The notes beneath the pieces were generated by a model, which saw nothing but the letters and a program-made list of their open reading frames with translations, searched no databases and was not told the origin of the DNA. Source: Conidiobolus incongruus B7586 (Eukaryota > Entomophthoromycota > Entomophthoromycetes > Entomophthorales > Conidiobolaceae). From it: a DNA stretch of 50,833 bases. Both the position numbers and the translations under genes were made by a program. The DNA lies in the NCBI GenBank assembly GCA_000697335.1, contig JNEM01006006.1, positions 1 through 50,833 on the forward strand, given 5' to 3'. Below, one piece after another: positions 46,497 through 50,833 of this stretch (its first letter is position 1; the number at the start of each line of letters is the position of its first letter).

Positions 46497-46839
46497 TATT
46501 GTGATTTATGAATTAATTAAATTATTAAAATTATATAAGAATTTTATTATTTATAATTTTTTTTTGTTTTGATTGAAATAAAAATAAGAAGTAATTTTTA
46601 AATTCGAAAGGATTTTTAATCATAAAATTGAAGATAAATAATTTCTTAATTAGGAAATTGAATATCAAATGAAAAATTGAAAATTATAAGATCGAAATAT
46701 AGAAAAAATGTTTTTGAGTAAGGATATATATATTAAAAATTTGAATGAATAAATAAGTGATATAAGTGCAAATTAAACTGAAAAATTTATAGCCTGAGAG
46801 GGAAAAAATTGTTTTAAAAATTTGATAAATATTTTTGCG
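46497..46839. other. AT-rich upstream region of GPATCH11
   Basis: AT-rich promoter-side DNA; no gene seen. A frame from the neighbouring unassigned region runs into it but is of simple A/T-derived composition here. Confidence 0.4.
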
Positions 46840-47277
46840 AAACCGTATTAATTTCTGTTGTATTAAAATACAATTTGTCGCGGCTATTAGTTCTTTGAGC
46901 GTCATTGAGGACACTGACACAGCCATTGTGTAGGCCAGATTGTGAAGCATGGTGCCTACAAACTGAGGTAGGCTACCGATGATCAGTTCCCTAGCCATCC
47001 GACCATGATTACTGTTAAATGGGGCGTTGGAGAGGGCGACTAAATCAGCATCAGAAGTGGCAGTGTGAGAATCTGACACGCTAAGAAGGCAAAGTCACAG
47101 AATATCAATAGGAATGGATGTAGAACGGATAATGGAATATGTCTCAAGTGATGCTATAGGTGGCTCCTTGAGTATGCTTGGAAGCGGGCTTTGGGTAGGA
47201 AAATAAGGTTTATTAGTAAAGTAGAACAGAGAAAGTCCTACTTGAATTAAGTGGGAAGTATTGGCATAAGTAAACAA
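46840..47277 (-). other. Unassigned interrupted open frame in a GC-richer patch
   Basis: From an ATG at 47277 the minus strand keeps one frame for about 145 codons, interrupted by a single TGA near 47092-47094. Before the TGA: MFTYANTSHLIQVGLSLFYF through STSIPIDIL. After it: LCLLSVSDSHTATSDADLVA through SNAPFNSNHGRMARELIIGS and MTLKELIAATN. The patch has markedly more balanced composition than its flanks, which argues against chance. No domain is recognised. It might be a decayed or rapidly evolving gene, an unspliced gene, or inserted sequence. An intron-like stretch with TACTAAT exists near 47187-47239, but splicing it leads quickly to a stop. Confidence 0.3.
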
Positions 47278-47455
47278 TCACGGATCAATAACATGGTTGT
47301 AAGACATGTATATAATGAGATATTAAGGGGTTAGAATCTTATTCACAACAAGTTAAGATTATATATATGGCTTAATTGGGATAATGGGTAATTTGGTAGT
47401 GATTGTTGAGTGAGACAAGGTATCAATTAGATAACAATTGTGACCAAATTCAACA
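47278..47455. other. Spacer before tRNA-Thr
   Basis: Short spacer without recognised signals other than being the 5' flank of the tRNA gene. Confidence 0.4.
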
Positions 47456-47528
47456 GCCTTCTTGGCTCAGTTGGCAGAGCGTCCGCCTAGTAAGCGGAAG
47501 GTCACCAGTTCGATTCTGGTAGAAGGCA
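47456..47528 (+). tRNA. tRNA-Thr (anticodon AGU)
   Basis: Complete cloverleaf. The acceptor is GCCTTCT/AGAAGGC with discriminator A. A box TGGCTCAGTTGG. The anticodon stem TCCGC/GCGGA encloses loop CTAGTAA, so the anticodon is AGT (threonine, inosine-modified). T arm ACCAGTTCGATTCTGGT. No intron. A run of nine T directly follows (about 47530-47538), a Pol III terminator. Confidence 0.95.
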
Positions 47529-47529
47529 A

Positions 47530-47538
47530 TTTTTTTTC
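47530..47538 (+). terminator. Pol III terminator of tRNA-Thr
   Basis: Nine consecutive T two bases after the tRNA discriminator. It lies only about 20 bases beyond the stop codon of the oppositely oriented farnesyltransferase gene, so the two 3' ends converge tightly. Confidence 0.75.
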
Positions 47539-47560
47539 TTTATCATATTAATATTTTGTT

Positions 47561-48921
47561 TTATTCAATTTTGGTTGAAAAATACAAATAAGTTTTTTGT
47601 ACTGATTCTATTGGAATATTGAAAATTGGATGAGTAGGAATCTAAAACTAGAGTCAATAATCTGAATAAATGAACATCGATATCGAATTTTGACTTACTA
47701 AAATTTGGTCAGGTTCATCCTTCAATTTCAAAGTTTCTTCAGTAGGTTCCACCTTGTAAAACAACCAACTGGGGATACCTTGCGTATGTTGGACTCTGGA
47801 ATCGATGGTGTAACGATATTGAGAGATTGATAATCCTGATAAAACATAGCAGGTATGGTAATGATCCACAGATTTGCCTGGTTTATCCCTACATCCACCA
47901 TATGGACTTTGACATGCTTTGAGAATGTATTTTTGTAACATTTTGCGATTCATAATATCTTGACTGAGATGGAGTAGAGGGAAGACGCCTCCTACCCAGA
48001 AGCAGTAACAGCCATCTACAAGCTTGTTGCAACGACCTTGGTAACCTCCTTCCAGTTCCATTTGTCTATGAGCTGTCCACTTTGCTAAGTGGTCCATATC
48101 AAGCAAATGCGAGTCACCAAGTAAGCGTATGGCTGCTAAACCACAAAAAACATAGCCACCATGAGCTTCAACACCAGGATAGCAACCAAGACCTCCATCG
48201 AATGTTTGACATCTTGCGATGAACTCGCTAGCATTCCTATATAGTGATTCTGTCGAATAGGTTTTACCATTCTCACTAAATTGCAATTTATCGCAATTCA
48301 ATATTTTGAGCACTGAAATTGCACAGTAGAGACCTCGAATATCGATTTCACCACCTACGGACAGTTGGAAACTACCATCGTCCTGCTTGAGTTCCGACAT
48401 CCACATCATTAATTTTTTCCTATCGATGACGTCGTAAGCTTCGACGAGATTGAGACTACAGAGACAATGTACTGCTGCATACGTGGATGCTAAATGCGAC
48501 GTTTGTCCAGGACCTCCGCCGAAACCACCGTCGGGATTTCGACACTTACGAAGGGTTTCAATAGCTCTTTGTTTGAGCTTGATGTCGATGGGATGTCGGA
48601 GTAAGTTCAAACTGTGGATCATCCAATATGCCAGCCATGGTCGACTTGCGTCCAAGCATTCATAATGTGATGATAACTTTTCTAAACCCTTAGTTAAGTA
48701 CTCAATATGTTGCTCCCGTTTCAATCTGGGGATAAAACTGGGACGACCTTTGTATTGACGATAGATTGTACAAAGCACGTCATCCTAAATTGATAGTCAA
48801 TTAATAGAATATATTAATTTGATAAAATATATACTTGTTGTTCAGAAGTTCTAGTTGGAATTCCATCATCTTGTACTTTCCATTCTATTGGTCTGTCATC
48901 ATCAAATTTTTCTTTAAACAT
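47561..48921 (-). CDS. RAM1: Protein farnesyltransferase beta subunit (3 exons)
   Basis: Minus-strand exons: 48921-48835 (29 codons), 48784-47699 (362 codons) and 47641-47561, total 417 residues, close to yeast Ram1 and animal FNTB. The last exon is easily missed: the GTAAGT donor at 47698 joins DEPDQIL to IPTHPIFNIPIESVQKTYLY, matching the family's PTHPVYNI block. The main exon has the alpha/alpha-barrel repeats (GGFGGGPGQTSHLASTYA, DGSFQLSVGGEIDIRGLYCA, DGGLGCYPGVEAHGGYVFCG). Zinc ligands are D286 and C288 in LVDGCYCFW and H339 in DHYHTCYVLSGLS. With the alpha subunit (not in this window) it farnesylates CaaX cysteines of Ras-type proteins and some G-gamma subunits. Only 33 bp separate its stop from the tRNA-Thr. 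Confidence 0.96.
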
Positions 48922-49383
48922 TGTTACTATTTTCTATTTTGAACAATTTCTGATTGTTACTTGGTCAATCCAAAATTTATAGATTGAGAATTGATCAATT
49001 TAAATTTGGGATAAGGATGATTAAACTTAGATTTTAATTTAATTCATAATAAAGTTCGGTATTATTTATTATATTTTATTGTATGACACTTTTTACATTT
49101 AAATTTCTTCACATTATTAGATTATATATAGATTCATCAATCAATAAATATATCATATATTTTAGATGAATTACTCCTTGATCATTTTAAAAAACATTTT
49201 AATTGTTGAATATAAATATCCCATAATTTAATTGATTCACTTTCAAACTTGGCTATGATTTAATTTTATCCATCATTCAAACAGATTAGAGTGAGATTTC
49301 AAAAACTGTGATCTTATCAGTTAATCAATTGTAAAACTCATTTTTTGTTTTTTTATATTCTATATCAATAATAAATACATAAA
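48922..49383. other. Shared promoter region of RAM1 and QCR8
   Basis: 462 bp between two divergently transcribed genes. AT-rich with no motif I can name. Confidence 0.45.
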
Positions 49384-49653
49384 ATGGCTGGAGGACGCTG
49401 GATGGGATGGTGGGGACACATGGGTGGCCCTGTCCAAAGAGGTATCGTTACCTACACTCTCTCCCCCTATGAACAACGCGCCTTCGCTGGTGCCTTCCGC
49501 AAAGGTTTCTTCAATGTTCTCCGTCGTGTTTCCGCTCAAATTCCCTACATTGCTCCCGCCGTCGCTTTCGCTTACAGCGTTTACACTCTCGGTAACCAAC
49601 GTCACGCTTTTTACCAATCTAAGGCTGGTGCTGCTCACGCCGAAGAACACTAA
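49384..49653 (+). CDS. QCR8: Cytochrome bc1 complex subunit 8
   Basis: Intronless, 89 residues. It begins MAGGRWMGWWGHMGGPVQRG and continues IVTYTLSPYEQRAFAGAF, matching fungal Qcr8 (MGWWG..GGP.Q.GI..Y.LSPYEQ). A single membrane helix lies around residues 52-72 (IPYIAPAVAFAYSVYTLGN), then an Ala/His-rich tail ending AEEH. It is the small ubiquinone-binding-site-adjacent subunit of respiratory complex III in the mitochondrial inner membrane, imported without a cleaved presequence in known fungi. Codons end mostly in C, comparable with the phosphatase genes, consistent with high expression. An antisense frame over the same stretch is a by-product of that bias. Confidence 0.95.
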   Translation: MAGGRWMGWWGHMGGPVQRGIVTYTLSPYEQRAFAGAFRKGFFNVLRRVSAQIPYIAPAVAFAYSVYTLGNQRHAFYQSKAGAAHAEEH

Positions 49654-50833
49654 ATTTAATTGAACAAAAGGTATACAAACAATCGAATTAATAAATTGGT
49701 TTTTTATTATTTTTATTGGGTTAATATTTTATAAAATATCTAACATTTTCCCCTTTAGATTCAAACTATTTTTTGGGATTTTAATAAATTTCTCAAATAA
49801 TTAGGATTTTAACAAATCTTATTTTGAACCAACAATCTGATTATCCTCATCTTTAAATCAAACATAGATTATCAATTTCAATTTTACAGATTTGTTTAAT
49901 CAGGTTTAATTTCGTCAATCTATGTCCATCATATTTCGATATTTCAATTAGTAATTATAAAGTAGATGATATTATAATTAAGTTAATGTAATTTACAACA
50001 AAAGTCTAATTAATGACATCTAATTATTATTAGCTTTCTCTCTCTTTTAATTTCATTTTAATTTTATATTATTCCTCAGCATAGAATATAATCATTCTAA
50101 TAATATTAAAATTCATTTCCAAAAAATCTTTTATTGGATTTATATGTATTATTTTTAACCATTTTATATGTATAGAATTTAAAATTATTTGAATATAATT
50201 GCTTTTAAATAAATTAAATATGATTTTATAAATATATATTATCATTGCTTCACCTTATATTAATTTTTTATTATCATCACTGTTAAATCATTCAATTCTT
50301 AAACATTTAGATTTACAAATAATAAAAAATTAAATAATGGCTTAATTTTAGAATTAAATAAAAATATTAATATATGATTTATAAAAATTAATACAAAATA
50401 TAAAATTAATACTTTCTTTTATTATTAATAACTCTTTGTTATACTTTTAACAAGCTTTTAACACTTAAAAAATAGTTTTTTATTAGACTGAAATTTAATA
50501 TTTTATGAACTTATTTAATTTATTTATAGGAATTTTTTTCTTATAAATATATTTTTTAATTATTTAAAAGAATTATATTTACATAAGTTGTAATCTAATG
50601 AATATATCAGATATAATAGCTTTTTCTAGTTTTTTTTTATATAAAAAACTTTCATAAGTTTAATTTTATATATTTTATAATTATTATGTAAAATAAAAAA
50701 TATCTTTAATTTATAATAAAATCACTAATGAAAAATTGTTTTATTTGAAAAAACAATATAAAATCTATTATTACTTAATTTACCTTTAAAAACTAAATAT
50801 GAAATTGATATAATATTATAATTTAATATAATA
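49654..50833. other. AT-rich right end of the window, no gene seen
   Basis: 3' flank of QCR8 followed by increasingly pure A/T sequence. Neither strand shows coding organisation, RNA folds or repeats beyond simple A/T drift. Confidence 0.5.

Overview
The window reads as nuclear DNA of an early-diverging (zygomycete-grade) fungus. Intergenic DNA is extremely AT-rich, host genes carry many tiny GT-AG introns (32 reconstructed here, 47 to 64 nt), and the gene set includes a fungal Chs7-type chitin synthase chaperone, a fungal Qcr8 and a fungal G-gamma subunit. Entomophthoromycotina (Conidiobolus-like) is a reasonable guess from base composition and gene style, but the sequence does not prove it.

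Left part (1 to 15.5 kb). CHS7-like membrane protein (minus); a gene-poor stretch; a GC-rich island at 5.82 to 6.30 kb full of perfect stem-loops that looks like an undescribed structured RNA; a two-exon G-protein gamma subunit ending in a CaaX box; a small ER-luminal protein with signal peptide and C-terminal KDEL; a HAD plus 2H-like 'Swiss army knife' RNA-repair-type protein; a possible C/D snoRNA; and a nine-exon gene resembling the N-terminal half of TANGO6/Rtp1 (RNA polymerase II assembly). An inverted dispersed repeat of about 0.3 kb links 4.8 kb and 15.2 kb.

Middle part (18 to 39 kb). Five copies of one intronless, secreted PhoA-type alkaline phosphatase gene sit in a row: ALP-A (+), ALP-B (-), ALP-C (+, two lesions), ALP-D (-, an old relic) and ALP-E (-). 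A/B and C/D form two convergent pairs. All five keep the same TATA-containing core promoter, and A, B and C are mosaics of one another, which indicates gene conversion. The copies lie in long gene-free AT-rich DNA, apart from a tRNA-Leu between C and D.

Right part (41.8 to 50 kb). A compact housekeeping block: a CENP-Q/Fta7-like coiled-coil protein, the U-box cyclophilin PPIL2, the G-patch protein GPATCH11 (tail to tail with PPIL2), an unexplained interrupted frame, tRNA-Thr, the protein farnesyltransferase beta subunit (RAM1) and QCR8 of respiratory complex III. Functional threads: prenylation enzyme plus prenylated G-gamma, spliceosome-linked PPIL2 and a G-patch protein side by side, and a locally amplified phosphate-scavenging enzyme in three states of decay.
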